A model generated the notes under the pieces. The model ran no database searches. It saw only the letters and a list, made by a program, of their open reading frames with translations, and had not been told where the DNA came from. Below, in pieces: positions 7,079-14,013 of a DNA stretch of 64,000 nucleotides (position 1 is the stretch's first letter; every line of letters starts with the position of its first letter). This stretch comes from a virus. Location of the stretch: positions 62,001 to 126,000 of the IMG/VR virus record IMGVR_UViG_3300024346_006511. One strand, 5' to 3'. The translations under genes and the position numbers were made by a program.

Positions 7079-7535
7079 ATAATGCTGTGTTTTTACCGTG
7101 TTCTCTAAATTCAACTTTAGCTAGCTTTACCCTGCCGTCTGTCTCTTCTAACAAAAATGGATTAATTTTATTGTAGAGGTACTCTGCAAATTTCTCTGCT
7201 CCTACTGCTTCAATTACTCTTAGCTGAATAGTGCCGTTTCTATCTAATTTTTTGAAGTACCCGGCAAGTTGAGGATCATCTTCCGCAATTATAACCGTAT
7301 GATCAAACATATAGTCCATCCATGCTTTAGGAGACATTCCGTCTATCGTAGCTTTAGCTCTTTTCATGCCTCCAAAGTCCCATACCCAGTTCCTATCATC
7401 TAATTCTCCTTCAAACCATAGTTTAAAAGATACTCCGTACCCATGTAAGAATCTACAGTGAGTAGTTTCTGCTTTCCATTGTCTAAAACAAGTACTAAAC
7501 CCGTCAAAGACTTTTGTTGATTGAAATTTTCCCAT
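7065..7535 (-). CDS. queD: QueD-like 6-carboxy-tetrahydropterin synthase, variant metal site
   Basis: QueD converts dihydroneopterin triphosphate to 6-carboxy-5,6,7,8-tetrahydropterin. Present are the catalytic Cys27 and His31 in THCRFLHGYGV, WDFGGMK (52-58), the FDHT motif with Asp78-His79, and a C-terminal Glu in KVEFREHG. By alignment with E. coli QueD, the first zinc His is Phe17 in CFRQW and the HGH motif reads HGY. The FRQWKA...HCRFLHGYG form seems to be a recognisable subfamily in marine bacteria and phages, in which His26 may be an alternative ligand. The gene lies directly before queE with a 14 nt overlap. Confidence 0.9.
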   Translation of the reverse strand: MGKFQSTKVFDGFSTCFRQWKAETTHCRFLHGYGVSFKLWFEGELDDRNWVWDFGGMKRAKATIDGMSPKAWMDYMFDHTVIIAEDDPQLAGYFKKLDRNGTIQLRVIEAVGAEKFAEYLYNKINPFLLEETDGRVKLAKVEFREHGKNTALYEPR

Positions 7536-7545
7536 AACTTATTTT

Positions 7546-7785
7546 TTAAACTAATTCTTCTATAATTCCTATTCCTTCACTTAATATAAGTAAACCTACT
7601 GCTAAATCTAAACTATAGCATAATGCAGCATAACCTAAAATACGGATAGCTGATTTAATAAATGAAATTGTTTGGTGTAATTTTGGATCTGGTACTTTCT
7701 GACCATTGATCTCAAGAGAGGCATTATTCTCTCTTTCTTCTCTATTATAGAGTTCTTGCATAACCTTTTTTTCTAATTTTTTCAT
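7546..7785 (-). CDS. Small hypothetical protein with one hydrophobic segment, 79 aa
   Basis: The N-terminal half is charged and helical (KKLEKKVMQELYNREERENN). Residues 46-75 (IRILGYAALCYSLDLAVGLLILSEGIGI) are hydrophobic enough for one membrane span or a buried helical hairpin. It begins the metabolic operon after a 76 nt gap that holds two regulatory-type motifs, and it ends ten bases before queD. Function unknown; a small membrane-associated phage protein is the simplest reading. Confidence 0.65.
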   Translation of the reverse strand: MKKLEKKVMQELYNREERENNASLEINGQKVPDPKLHQTISFIKSAIRILGYAALCYSLDLAVGLLILSEGIGIIEELV

Positions 7786-7788
7786 AAG

Positions 7789-7813
7789 TGTTTTTAAAGT
7801 GGTACTACGACAC
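7789..7813 (-). promoter_or_regulatory. Leader element A, copy 2
   Basis: In gene direction this reads GTGTCGTAG, T, ACC and then TTAAAAACA, matching the spaced pattern in the folE leader at 5377-5401 with about 19 of 25 positions identical. It ends only 3 nt before the ATG at 7785. The repeat of the same string at the head of two operons suggests a shared regulatory function. Confidence 0.4.
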
Positions 7814-7830
7814 TATAGTCATATATATAT

Positions 7831-7840
7831 AATATAAGAA
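7831..7840 (-). promoter_or_regulatory. Putative early/middle promoter element, TTCTTATATT
   Basis: The minus strand reads TTCTTATATT here, 45 nt before the ATG at 7785, followed by an AT-rich run. The identical 10-mer occurs upstream of the gp32 gene (21562-21571), and CTTATATT occurs before the genes starting at 22037 and 23385. Confidence 0.4.
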
Positions 7841-7861
7841 CTTTTTATTTCATAAGCAACT

Positions 7862-9157
7862 CTATAATGGTAAAGTTGAACCTGTAATTACTACTTTCCA
7901 GTTATTTCCGTCATAGAAAGCTAATGTACTTCCAGTTACTGCTAATGATCCGGTATTTACATTAGTCGGTAAAGTTGCACTAGGAGTTAAATTAAGTAAT
8001 GCTGAAGAGCTTACTACTGTCTCTAATGAATCTATTCTGCTTGATTCTATAGCAAAGGAACCTGTTATACTATTAATATTAGCATATCTAGCATCATAAG
8101 GAGTAAAGCCATATCTAGGATCACAGATACTAAATAACTGCACACTACTACTTATAATAATTTTTCCCTGTTTAGTTAAATACGTATTAGCTGCTGAGGA
8201 TGAAAAATTTGTTAATTCAACATCTGAGGTATAATCAGTCAATAAGCCGTCTACTGTACTTTGTATTGAACTAGTAAAGGTTTCTATACTTGTTAACCTT
8301 TCACCATGTAAATACCTCTGTAGTTCATGGTCTTGAAGAATAATATTGGCAGAACCCGTATAATTATTTAATGCAGTAATATCAGATTGCAAGGAAGAGC
8401 TTAAGACTGCAAAAGAACTACTTAATACATAATCTGTCTGTAATGATGCGCTTAATTCTGTAAAAGAACCACTATTAGCATATCTAGCATCATAAGGAGT
8501 AAAACCGTATCTAGGATCACATACCTCAAATAACTGTGCACTACTACTAAGAATAATTTTTCCTGCTTTAGACAAGTAGGTATTAGCTGCTGAAGATGAT
8601 AAATTTGTTAATTGTATATCAGATGCATATTCAGAGTCTAAGGAAGCAATTTGGCTAGCTAAAGAAGCTGAGGTAATTGAAAAAGCACCGGATATTGCAT
8701 TCTTATGTGCTAAAGAACTAGTTGATGCATTAAGAGCTTCTACTGCTGTTGTTAATTGAGCATCGGTTGCAAATGTAGCATCTAACGAAGCACTAAAGTC
8801 TAAAAGTTGAGCGGTTTCTAAAGAAAGAGATTGTGATACTATATCGAGCTGTTCATCTGTAGCGTATGTAGCATCTAAAGAACTAGAAAAGTTTTCTAAG
8901 CTAGTTACTCTAGAAGATACTGCAGTTACATCAACGTCTGTTGCATATATATCATCTATTGAAGAACTAAAAGAATTTAACCTGCTTAATGAAGCAGATA
9001 CATTGGTATGACCAATGATATTTAAAGACCCACTTATTGTTAAGTCTCCCATTGATCCGGAAATTACATTTCCTTTACCGTCTTGTAAGATTGCACCGTC
9101 TACCTGTACAAGTCGTTGGTAGGTTTGATTTATTCTCGTGTCCTTGAAATTCGCCAT
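7862..9157 (-). CDS. Repetitive fibre-like virion protein, 431 aa
   Basis: The sequence is rich in Ser, Thr, Ala and Leu with heptad-like SLENFSSSLDATYATDEQL units, typical of trimeric phage fibres with coiled-coil and beta-helical parts. An internal duplication is obvious: LTNLSSSAANTYLSKAGKII...CDPRYGFTPYDARYAN occurs twice, around residues 183-230 and 313-358. The N-terminus (DTRINQTYQRLVQVDGAILQD) resembles short virion-attachment segments, and the C-terminus ends in a small AFYDGNNWKVV domain. A TATTTATA motif sits 15 nt upstream of the start, as for other virion genes. It is isolated among metabolic genes, so an accessory fibre is likely. Confidence 0.75.
   Translation of the reverse strand: MANFKDTRINQTYQRLVQVDGAILQDGKGNVISGSMGDLTISGSLNIIGHTNVSASLSRLNSFSSSIDDIYATDVDVTAVSSRVTSLENFSSSLDATYATDEQLDIVSQSLSLETAQLLDFSASLDATFATDAQLTTAVEALNASTSSLAHKNAISGAFSITSASLASQIASLDSEYASDIQLTNLSSSAANTYLSKAGKIILSSSAQLFEVCDPRYGFTPYDARYANSGSFTELSASLQTDYVLSSSFAVLSSSLQSDITALNNYTGSANIILQDHELQRYLHGERLTSIETFTSSIQSTVDGLLTDYTSDVELTNFSSSAANTYLTKQGKIIISSSVQLFSICDPRYGFTPYDARYANINSITGSFAIESSRIDSLETVVSSSALLNLTPSATLPTNVNTGSLAVTGSTLAFYDGNNWKVVITGSTLPL
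8081..8125 (-). repeat. Internal duplication in fibre-like gene, copy 1
   Basis: This 45 nt segment recurs at 8477-8521 with about two mismatches and encodes CDPRYGFTPYDARYA. Flanking codons are also similar, so the duplicated protein unit is longer than the near-identical DNA core. Confidence 0.8.
8477..8521 (-). repeat. Internal duplication in fibre-like gene, copy 2
   Basis: Second copy of the segment at 8081-8125. The high DNA identity over 45 nt indicates recent duplication or gene conversion between the two units. Confidence 0.8.
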
Positions 9158-9172
9158 AGTAAGAGTATATTA

Positions 9173-9180
9173 TATAAATA
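9173..9180 (-). promoter_or_regulatory. Putative late promoter motif TATTTATA
   Basis: The minus strand reads CTATTTATA, ending 15 nt before the ATG of the fibre-like gene. It is one of 12 exact copies found in the window. Confidence 0.5.
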
Positions 9181-9183
9181 GTA

Positions 9184-9300
9184 CTAGAAATTCTTATAAC
9201 TAAACGGATCCCTTTTTTTCAACTCCTTAATTTTCTTATTGTAGAGTTTATTCTTTTTATAGGTAGTATACCAGTTCTTTATGTAGTTGAATATTTTCAT
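9184..9300 (-). CDS. Basic 38-aa peptide linked to the carbamoyltransferase
   Basis: This very short gene reads MKIFNYIKNWYTTYKKNKL and continues to ELKKRDPFSYKNF before its stop. Its ATG overlaps the TGA of the carbamoyltransferase gene (ATGA coupling). From memory, small Lys-rich peptides ending in KKRDPF-Y often accompany NodU-type carbamoyltransferase genes, so I treat it as a real partner gene. It is very basic with no membrane segment. A role in folding or targeting of the carbamoyltransferase is only a guess. Confidence 0.65.
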   Translation of the reverse strand: MKIFNYIKNWYTTYKKNKLYNKKIKELKKRDPFSYKNF

Positions 9301-10955
9301 TTTTTTAATACTAAATAATTTCCTAATACCAAGTAATCTATATCACTGTTGAGAAATCTTTTGATTGCTTGGTTAGGTGTTCTTGTTATTGTTTCGTCTT
9401 TTAAGTTAAAAGAGGTATTCAGTAGAACTCCATGTCCTGATAGTCTCTTAAAAGCATCTAACAATAAATAGTACCTTTCATTTTGTTTCTTACTAACAGA
9501 CTGTACTCTTGCTGTACCATCTATATGAGTAGCTGATGGAAATTTATTTAAAGAGCCATTCTTTACCTTTACTACCTGGTTCATATACGGTATTTTGTCT
9601 TTAGTAAGAAAGTATTTAGTTGTATCTTCTTCAATGACAGAAGGAGCGAAAGGTCTAAAACCTTCTCTTTTTTTAATTACTAAATTTAACTTTTCACGCA
9701 TTTTAGGGTTATAAGGTGAAGCTAAAATACTCCTATTACCTAATGCTCTAGCGCCAAATTCCATTCTATCTTGGAACCATGCTACTATCTTATCTGAGTA
9801 CAGTAATTTAGCAACTCTATTCATTAGTTTTTCTTCAGCAAATTCTATAAAATCTACTTTGTCTGAATTAGCTAAAATCTGGTCTAGATATTCCTCTTTT
9901 GTGTAACTATTACCTAAGTAAGGAGAAACATTATCTTTAATCGGGCCTCTGTAATTATTTAAACATGCTCCTATTGCAGAACCAGCATCAGAAGGGGCAA
10001 ATGGTATGTGTATATTATTATAGTGTTTATATGCTTTGTAATTAGCAACACCGTTATAAGCACATCCTCCTCCTAAACATAAATTATCGCTTTTACCTAT
10101 CAGTTTCATTTTATGTACAAACTCTAAGAAAAAATATTCATACACTGCTTGAATTGAAGCTGCTAAGTCCTTATGATCTTGAGTAACCTCTTCTTCTGGA
10201 AGTCTAGGTGATAGGTTTAAAAGTTTTGCAAGCTTAGAATTAAACATTATCTTATCTGTATATTCCCAAGTGTAAAACTTCTGGTTTACTTTAAAACCTG
10301 TTAACTCTATCGTGCTTTTAAGTAAATCAAAATATTTTCCAGGGTTACCATAAGGTGCTAATCCCATCACTTTATATTCCCCTTCATTAGGTTTAAACCC
10401 AAGAAATGCAGTCATAGTTGAATAAAACATACCTAGTGAATTTGGAAACTTATAAGAATGTTTTAATTTTAGTTCTTTTCCTTCACCTTTCCAGAAAGAT
10501 ACTGTTTGCCATTCTCCTACTCCGTCTACTACTAGTATATCTGCTGATTTATATGGGGAAGTAAAGAACGAAAAAGCAGCATGAGATTCATGATGAGGGG
10601 TATAGCTAATTTTACCCTTATACCCTAAATCAAAAAGTAACCTTTTAGGTTTATTTTTTGCGAACTCTTTTCTAAATCTTTTCTTAGTAAAAAAGGTACG
10701 TAATGGGTGTTTGCTAAATATCTTCTCTACCCTATCTCTTTTTAAAGCAGGATCTTCGTACCAGCATACTTCAGAAATATCATCTATACTAGTATTAGTG
10801 CTTTCTAAACAGTATTTAATAGCGTTTAAAGGAAACGAACTATCGTGCTTTAATTCAGTAAATCTTTCTTCTTCTGCTGCTGCTATTACTTTACCATTTT
10901 CAACTATACAAGCTGCAGAATCATGGTAAAATGCTGATATACCTAATTGTATCAT
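9297..10955 (-). CDS. NodU/TobZ-family O-carbamoyltransferase
   Basis: At 552 aa this is a full-length two-domain enzyme that makes carbamoyl-AMP from carbamoyl phosphate and ATP and transfers the carbamoyl group to a hydroxyl. The N-terminal Kae1-like domain begins LGISAFYHDSAACIVENGKV and has the metal-binding HHESHAAFSFF. LCLGGGCAYNGVAN and FGARALGNRSILASP follow, and the C-terminal YrdC-like domain has GFRPFAPSVIEE. The family modifies sugars, antibiotics and, in some phages, hydroxymethyl-cytosine. Its neighbours are a basic peptide and a sulfotransferase, as in Nod-factor type decoration. The acceptor is unknown. Confidence 0.93.
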   Translation of the reverse strand: MIQLGISAFYHDSAACIVENGKVIAAAEEERFTELKHDSSFPLNAIKYCLESTNTSIDDISEVCWYEDPALKRDRVEKIFSKHPLRTFFTKKRFRKEFAKNKPKRLLFDLGYKGKISYTPHHESHAAFSFFTSPYKSADILVVDGVGEWQTVSFWKGEGKELKLKHSYKFPNSLGMFYSTMTAFLGFKPNEGEYKVMGLAPYGNPGKYFDLLKSTIELTGFKVNQKFYTWEYTDKIMFNSKLAKLLNLSPRLPEEEVTQDHKDLAASIQAVYEYFFLEFVHKMKLIGKSDNLCLGGGCAYNGVANYKAYKHYNNIHIPFAPSDAGSAIGACLNNYRGPIKDNVSPYLGNSYTKEEYLDQILANSDKVDFIEFAEEKLMNRVAKLLYSDKIVAWFQDRMEFGARALGNRSILASPYNPKMREKLNLVIKKREGFRPFAPSVIEEDTTKYFLTKDKIPYMNQVVKVKNGSLNKFPSATHIDGTARVQSVSKKQNERYYLLLDAFKRLSGHGVLLNTSFNLKDETITRTPNQAIKRFLNSDIDYLVLGNYLVLKK

Positions 10956-11599
10956 ATTATGCTTCTATTGTTTGTGTCTTTTCTCAATCTATTATTAGGA
11001 TTAGTACGTTCTACGTAAAGTTTCTCATTAAATCCATTTATATCTCTTATTTCGCCAAGTTGTTTTAATCTTATTGAACTATAAGAACTGAACACATCTT
11101 CATACCAAGTAATATCAGTATTTAAATCTAACGATAAAAGTTCTATTTTAGTTTTTTCATTAACGTAAAAATTTATTTTAGCATCGATTTCTTCTTGAGA
11201 AACTTTATAATCAGAACTATACTGTGTCTGAAAATCATTCTTTCCGGATAGTTTAGATCTTTTTTGTGCTATAGCATAGCTCATTGCTTGTGCATTTACA
11301 TCTCTTCTGCTTAAAATTATAACGTGTTTAAACTGCTTTGCAAAATTAAGAAAATAGCTATAAGCATCAGTTGTCTCAGGGTATTGGTGAGTCATACATT
11401 TTACTACCAACTTATCGTCTTTTCCTATATTATCAAAATCTATATCTGAGTAATCTAAGTGAGGAGGAGATAGGAATAGAGGATGCTTAAAAATAGGATT
11501 TAAAGGTTCATGTACTCCTCTATACCCTATACATCTAGCTAAGGTAGTCAATAATGCTGTTGATCCTGATCTTGGATTTGTAATTATAAGTATACTCAT
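10952..11599 (-). CDS. Sulfotransferase-family protein
   Basis: A small sulfotransferase-fold protein of 215 aa. The N-terminal strand-loop-helix IITNPRSGSTALLTTLAR (residues 5-22) is the PAPS 5'-phosphosulfate loop, and HVIILSRRDVNAQAMSYA (about 91-108) matches the 3'-phosphate binding segment. The acceptor may be a sugar or a lipid. It overlaps the carbamoyltransferase gene by 4 nt, so the two probably act on the same molecule. No PAPS synthesis genes are visible, so PAPS would come from the host. Confidence 0.8.
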   Translation of the reverse strand: MSILIITNPRSGSTALLTTLARCIGYRGVHEPLNPIFKHPLFLSPPHLDYSDIDFDNIGKDDKLVVKCMTHQYPETTDAYSYFLNFAKQFKHVIILSRRDVNAQAMSYAIAQKRSKLSGKNDFQTQYSSDYKVSQEEIDAKINFYVNEKTKIELLSLDLNTDITWYEDVFSSYSSIRLKQLGEIRDINGFNEKLYVERTNPNNRLRKDTNNRSII

Positions 11600-11615
11600 A
11601 CCTTATTATATATTG

Positions 11616-11689
11616 TGGAGAATATCGGAGTCGAACCGATGACCTCCTGCGTGCAAGGCAGGCGCTCTAGCCAGCTGAGCTAATCCCCC
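11616..11689 (-). tRNA. tRNA-Ala (anticodon UGC)
   Basis: A complete cloverleaf of 74 nt can be folded on the minus strand. The acceptor stem is GGGGGAT with ATTCTCC (two G-U pairs). The D-arm contains AGCTCAGCTGG. The anticodon arm is CCTGC-CTTGCAC-GCAGG with anticodon TGC. The T-arm is ATCGG-TTCGACT-CCGAT. The 3' CCA is not encoded: ACA follows the acceptor stem. It would decode GCA and other GCN codons. It is the only tRNA in the window and lies between the sulfotransferase and a small gene. Confidence 0.95.
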
Positions 11690-11695
11690 TACCTG

Positions 11696-11842
11696 CTAAA
11701 TAGTGCGGTTTCTTCTTACTCCGTCCCACTTAGCTTTCCTAGAATTACCCAGCATAGCGTATCTACTTATTCTCTGATTGACATTTGATCTTTCAGAATT
11801 TAACTGGGTATTCCCGTTAGTTGATTGGTCTCGATTATGCAT
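11696..11842 (-). CDS. Small basic protein, 48 aa (putative)
   Basis: An open frame starting at the ATG at 11840-11842 encodes MHNRDQSTNGNTQLNSERSN and continues to a basic end (WDGVRRNRTI). It overlaps the last 8 nt of queC and ends shortly before the tRNA gene, leaving no unused gap. Coding potential is plausible because of the overlap with queC, but no family is recognised. It may instead be an untranslated spacer around the tRNA. Confidence 0.45.
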   Translation of the reverse strand: MHNRDQSTNGNTQLNSERSNVNQRISRYAMLGNSRKAKWDGVRRNRTI

Positions 11843-12653
11843 ATTCTGCTAGTAATTTTGCTACATGTGTTTTCGCAACTTCATAATCAACTGGTCCAGT
11901 TTCGTCTTCATATTGAACGGGATCATTAACACCCAAATCAATGAATGCTTCAATACGTTCAACTGATGAAGCGCTTTTGTAGTCAGAGTTTCCACTTGGA
12001 TATGGTTTGTACGAGGTATTCGTTCTTTTGTATACTTCGTTAAAATCCAATTCCAATTCTTTAATGAGTTTCTGTCCATCTTTTAAGATTCCTAGTTTAT
12101 CTGTATCTAAATAAGGAGTAAAATACCCTACTTTCTCAGCTTCCCAATTACCTAATCTAAAGGCATTATCGTCAGCATCTCTAAACTCTTGTCTACAGTC
12201 AGGATAGATTGCATGATCACCAGCATGAATTCCTAATGCGATATCTGTATCGTTACCATTAGATGTAGCTGCTGATAATGCTACTGCTTGTACTAAAGAA
12301 GCAAATATCTTGTTCCTATTAGGTACTACTGTAGCTTTCATGTTATCTTCTTCATAATGACCTTCCGGTACATCTTCTCCTCCTTCAGTTAGTGCTGAAT
12401 TTAGTAAGTTAACTAAACCGTCTAGTTTAATAACTTGATAGTTAATCTTGCAACCTCCGAAACATTCGTTATCAGAAGGGCAAGTCTCATTAATATAATT
12501 TACTAATGATTGTGCTCTTTCTAGCTCAACTCTATGCTTCTGACCGTAATCAAAAGATATAGCAGTTACTTGATCGTACTCTTTTAAACATCTGAGTAAT
12601 AATGTAGAGGAGTCCATCCCTCCGCTTAGACTTACAACAACATTTTTTGCCAT
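11835..12653 (-). CDS. queC: QueC-like 7-cyano-7-deazaguanine synthase lacking the zinc cysteines
   Basis: QueC turns 7-carboxy-7-deazaguanine into preQ0 with ATP and ammonia. The N-type ATP pyrophosphatase loop SLSGGMDSST (residues 8-17), FDYGQKH (34-40), VVPNRN (109-114) and GIHAGDH (141-147) are all present. The C-terminal zinc site (four Cys in typical QueC) is replaced by TNTSYKPYPSGNSDYKSASS (211-230), with no cysteine. Instead an insert with Cys58, Cys64 and Cys68 occurs near the N-terminus. At 272 aa it is slightly longer than usual. It is separated from queD-queE by the fibre, carbamoyltransferase and tRNA genes, but completes the pathway. Confidence 0.9.
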   Translation of the reverse strand: MAKNVVVSLSGGMDSSTLLLRCLKEYDQVTAISFDYGQKHRVELERAQSLVNYINETCPSDNECFGGCKINYQVIKLDGLVNLLNSALTEGGEDVPEGHYEEDNMKATVVPNRNKIFASLVQAVALSAATSNGNDTDIALGIHAGDHAIYPDCRQEFRDADDNAFRLGNWEAEKVGYFTPYLDTDKLGILKDGQKLIKELELDFNEVYKRTNTSYKPYPSGNSDYKSASSVERIEAFIDLGVNDPVQYEDETGPVDYEVAKTHVAKLLAEYA

Positions 12654-12702
12654 CTTAATTATATTTAAAAATTGCCAGGTATTAAAAACGTATAGGCGAA
12701 CG

Positions 12703-13005
12703 TTATTCTAATATAGAAGATAAGGAATTTCCTATTGTCTTCCAACGGTCTGCATATTCTTTTAATGAATATACTTTTTTATTAGGGTCTCCATTAAGTA
12801 ATTCTCTTGCAACTGTTTTCAGTGCTGCTCCAAAATTACCTGGGTAAGAGACTGTCTTAATGTAAGGAGTATCGTTGTCTCCTTTAATAACTCTTTCATA
12901 AACTGTAAATCCACCACTAGCAGATTTAGAGATGAAAAATGGTTCCATAACAGGATCTTTTACGATCGTATCTGTAGAGGGTATTGAATCTGGTTTTCGT
13001 AACAT
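12703..13005 (-). CDS. Hypothetical protein, 100 aa
   Basis: The central part reads FISKSASGGFTVYERV, then YPGNFGAALKTVARELL, a beta-strand plus helix pattern seen in small conserved phage proteins in which a residue-rich strand precedes an ALxxxA helix. No catalytic motif is visible. It lies immediately downstream of thioredoxin (1 base between stop and start), with a 49 nt gap before queC. Function unknown. Confidence 0.65.
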   Translation of the reverse strand: MLRKPDSIPSTDTIVKDPVMEPFFISKSASGGFTVYERVIKGDNDTPYIKTVSYPGNFGAALKTVARELLNGDPNKKVYSLKEYADRWKTIGNSLSSILE

Positions 13006-13006
13006 A

Positions 13007-13270
13007 TTAAAATAAAATTAATTCTTTAAGGTTTTGTGAAGTCTGAAGTCCTACATGTTTCGATGTATCTCCGTTTTCTTGAATAATGACTGTAGTAGGT
13101 ACAGATCTAACTTGATACTCAGCTGCTAAGCCTTTTGTATCACTATCAATATCTACTTCAATGTATTCTACTCCGTCTGTGATTTCTTCTTTGACCTTGT
13201 TCCATACCGGAGCGTAAGATCTACATGGTCCGCACCATGAAGCACTAAACTTAATTGCTTTTTTTGCCAT
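13007..13270 (-). CDS. Thioredoxin
   Basis: A compact thioredoxin with the active site SASWCGPCRSYAP (about residues 8-20), a VDIDSDTKGLAAEYQVRSVPTTVI segment with the cis-Pro, and a short C-terminus; it is 87 aa from the chosen ATG. A longer in-frame start exists at 13342, but it adds a non-homologous leader and overlaps a small upstream gene, so the ATG at 13268-13270 is preferred. It most likely reduces the ribonucleotide reductase encoded just upstream (NrdA/NrdB), as T4 and many other phages supply their own thioredoxin or glutaredoxin. Confidence 0.9.
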   Translation of the reverse strand: MAKKAIKFSASWCGPCRSYAPVWNKVKEEITDGVEYIEVDIDSDTKGLAAEYQVRSVPTTVIIQENGDTSKHVGLQTSQNLKELILF

Positions 13271-13409
13271 ATCTATTTTTCTTTTTGTAATGATCTGCTT
13301 TAGAAAATTTAGAAGTACGTTTACCTTCTTGTACAGGAGCACCTTTCTTAAAGGTTACTAACCATTCTTTTAATTGTGTAATTCTTTGCTTTGCGCTGTT
13401 TTTTGACAT
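13251..13409 (-). CDS. Small basic protein, 52 aa
   Basis: This short frame begins MSKNSAKQRITQLKEWLVTF and ends in a Lys/Arg/Tyr-rich tail (KADHYKKKNRYGKK). It overlaps the thioredoxin start by 20 nt. The regular codon pattern, the helix with charged faces and the tight packing make it a likely gene. It could bind nucleic acid because of its basic tail. No family recognised. Confidence 0.55.
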   Translation of the reverse strand: MSKNSAKQRITQLKEWLVTFKKGAPVQEGKRTSKFSKADHYKKKNRYGKKSN

Positions 13410-13433
13410 ATAACTATTTGTTTTATTATAAGA

Positions 13434-13451
13434 TACGAAAATCCTTTCGTA
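13434..13451 (-). terminator. Hairpin after the 13461-14000 gene, possible terminator
   Basis: TACGAAA and TTTCGTA form a 7 bp stem around a 4-base loop, 10 nt past the stop of the virion protein gene. In gene direction it is followed by TCTTATAATAAAAC, which has no strong U-run. It may be a weak terminator or an mRNA 3' stabiliser. Confidence 0.35.
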
Positions 13452-13460
13452 AAACCAACT

Positions 13461-14000
13461 TTAGTAGTAATTATCTCCCAGTTGAGTCTGTACATACCAA
13501 GTGGTGGTATCATCAAAATCATTGATAGAAATAGTAACAGGATTATTATTAGATAAAGCAGATCCTGTAAAAGCGGCATTTGAGTACCAAGCGGAGAATT
13601 CGTAAGGATAATTCACAGTTGCCGTAAGGGTCAGTGTCGGATGAAGAGCAAAGTTCTGTCTGTTAGTAGTAGGTATTGCAGAAGTTCTTTCAATTGTTCC
13701 TAACACATTAACGGTACTATAATCTCCAGGATATACATCGTAGAATCGTACATTACTAGTAGCTTCCCCTAGAGATCCTGAACCTATATTTGTACATAAG
13801 GTAAGGTTTTTGATAAAAAACTGATTAATATCATCTTCTACTTGAAATTGTAGTCCCTTAAATAAATCTACTCCAGTAAATATACCACTTGATGAAACAC
13901 TACTAGTAAGTAAGTTACTAGCGGTAATAGCAGTGTGGTATATTTCTAATTCATGCATATCTGCAGAATTGACCGTATTTTGAAGTTTAACTGTTTTCAT
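13461..14000 (-). CDS. Putative virion/decoration protein with C-terminal InlB-like repeat domain
   Basis: At 179 aa, with no signal peptide. The C-terminal part, LTLTATVNYPYEFSAWYSN through ITISINDFDDTTTWYV, has the strand pattern of Listeria-Bacteroides / InlB B-repeat type domains (xYxFxxWYxD...TTWYA). The same pattern ends the virion-region protein at 58908-59387. The N-terminal half (LQNTVNSADMHELEIYHTAI) is beta-rich. A TATTTATA motif lies 4 nt upstream of the start, overlapping the nrdA stop region. An adhesive or decoration protein expressed late is the best reading; it is not a ribonucleotide reductase partner despite its position. Confidence 0.6.
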   Translation of the reverse strand: MKTVKLQNTVNSADMHELEIYHTAITASNLLTSSVSSSGIFTGVDLFKGLQFQVEDDINQFFIKNLTLCTNIGSGSLGEATSNVRFYDVYPGDYSTVNVLGTIERTSAIPTTNRQNFALHPTLTLTATVNYPYEFSAWYSNAAFTGSALSNNNPVTISINDFDDTTTWYVQTQLGDNYY

Positions 14001-14004
14001 TACT

Positions 14005-14012
14005 TATAAATA
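14005..14012 (-). promoter_or_regulatory. TATTTATA motif before the 13461-14000 gene
   Basis: The minus strand reads CTATTTATA, only 4 nt before the ATG at 14000. This is too close for a leadered transcript, so either transcription is leaderless or a later in-frame ATG is used. Confidence 0.35.
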
Positions 14013-14013
14013 G

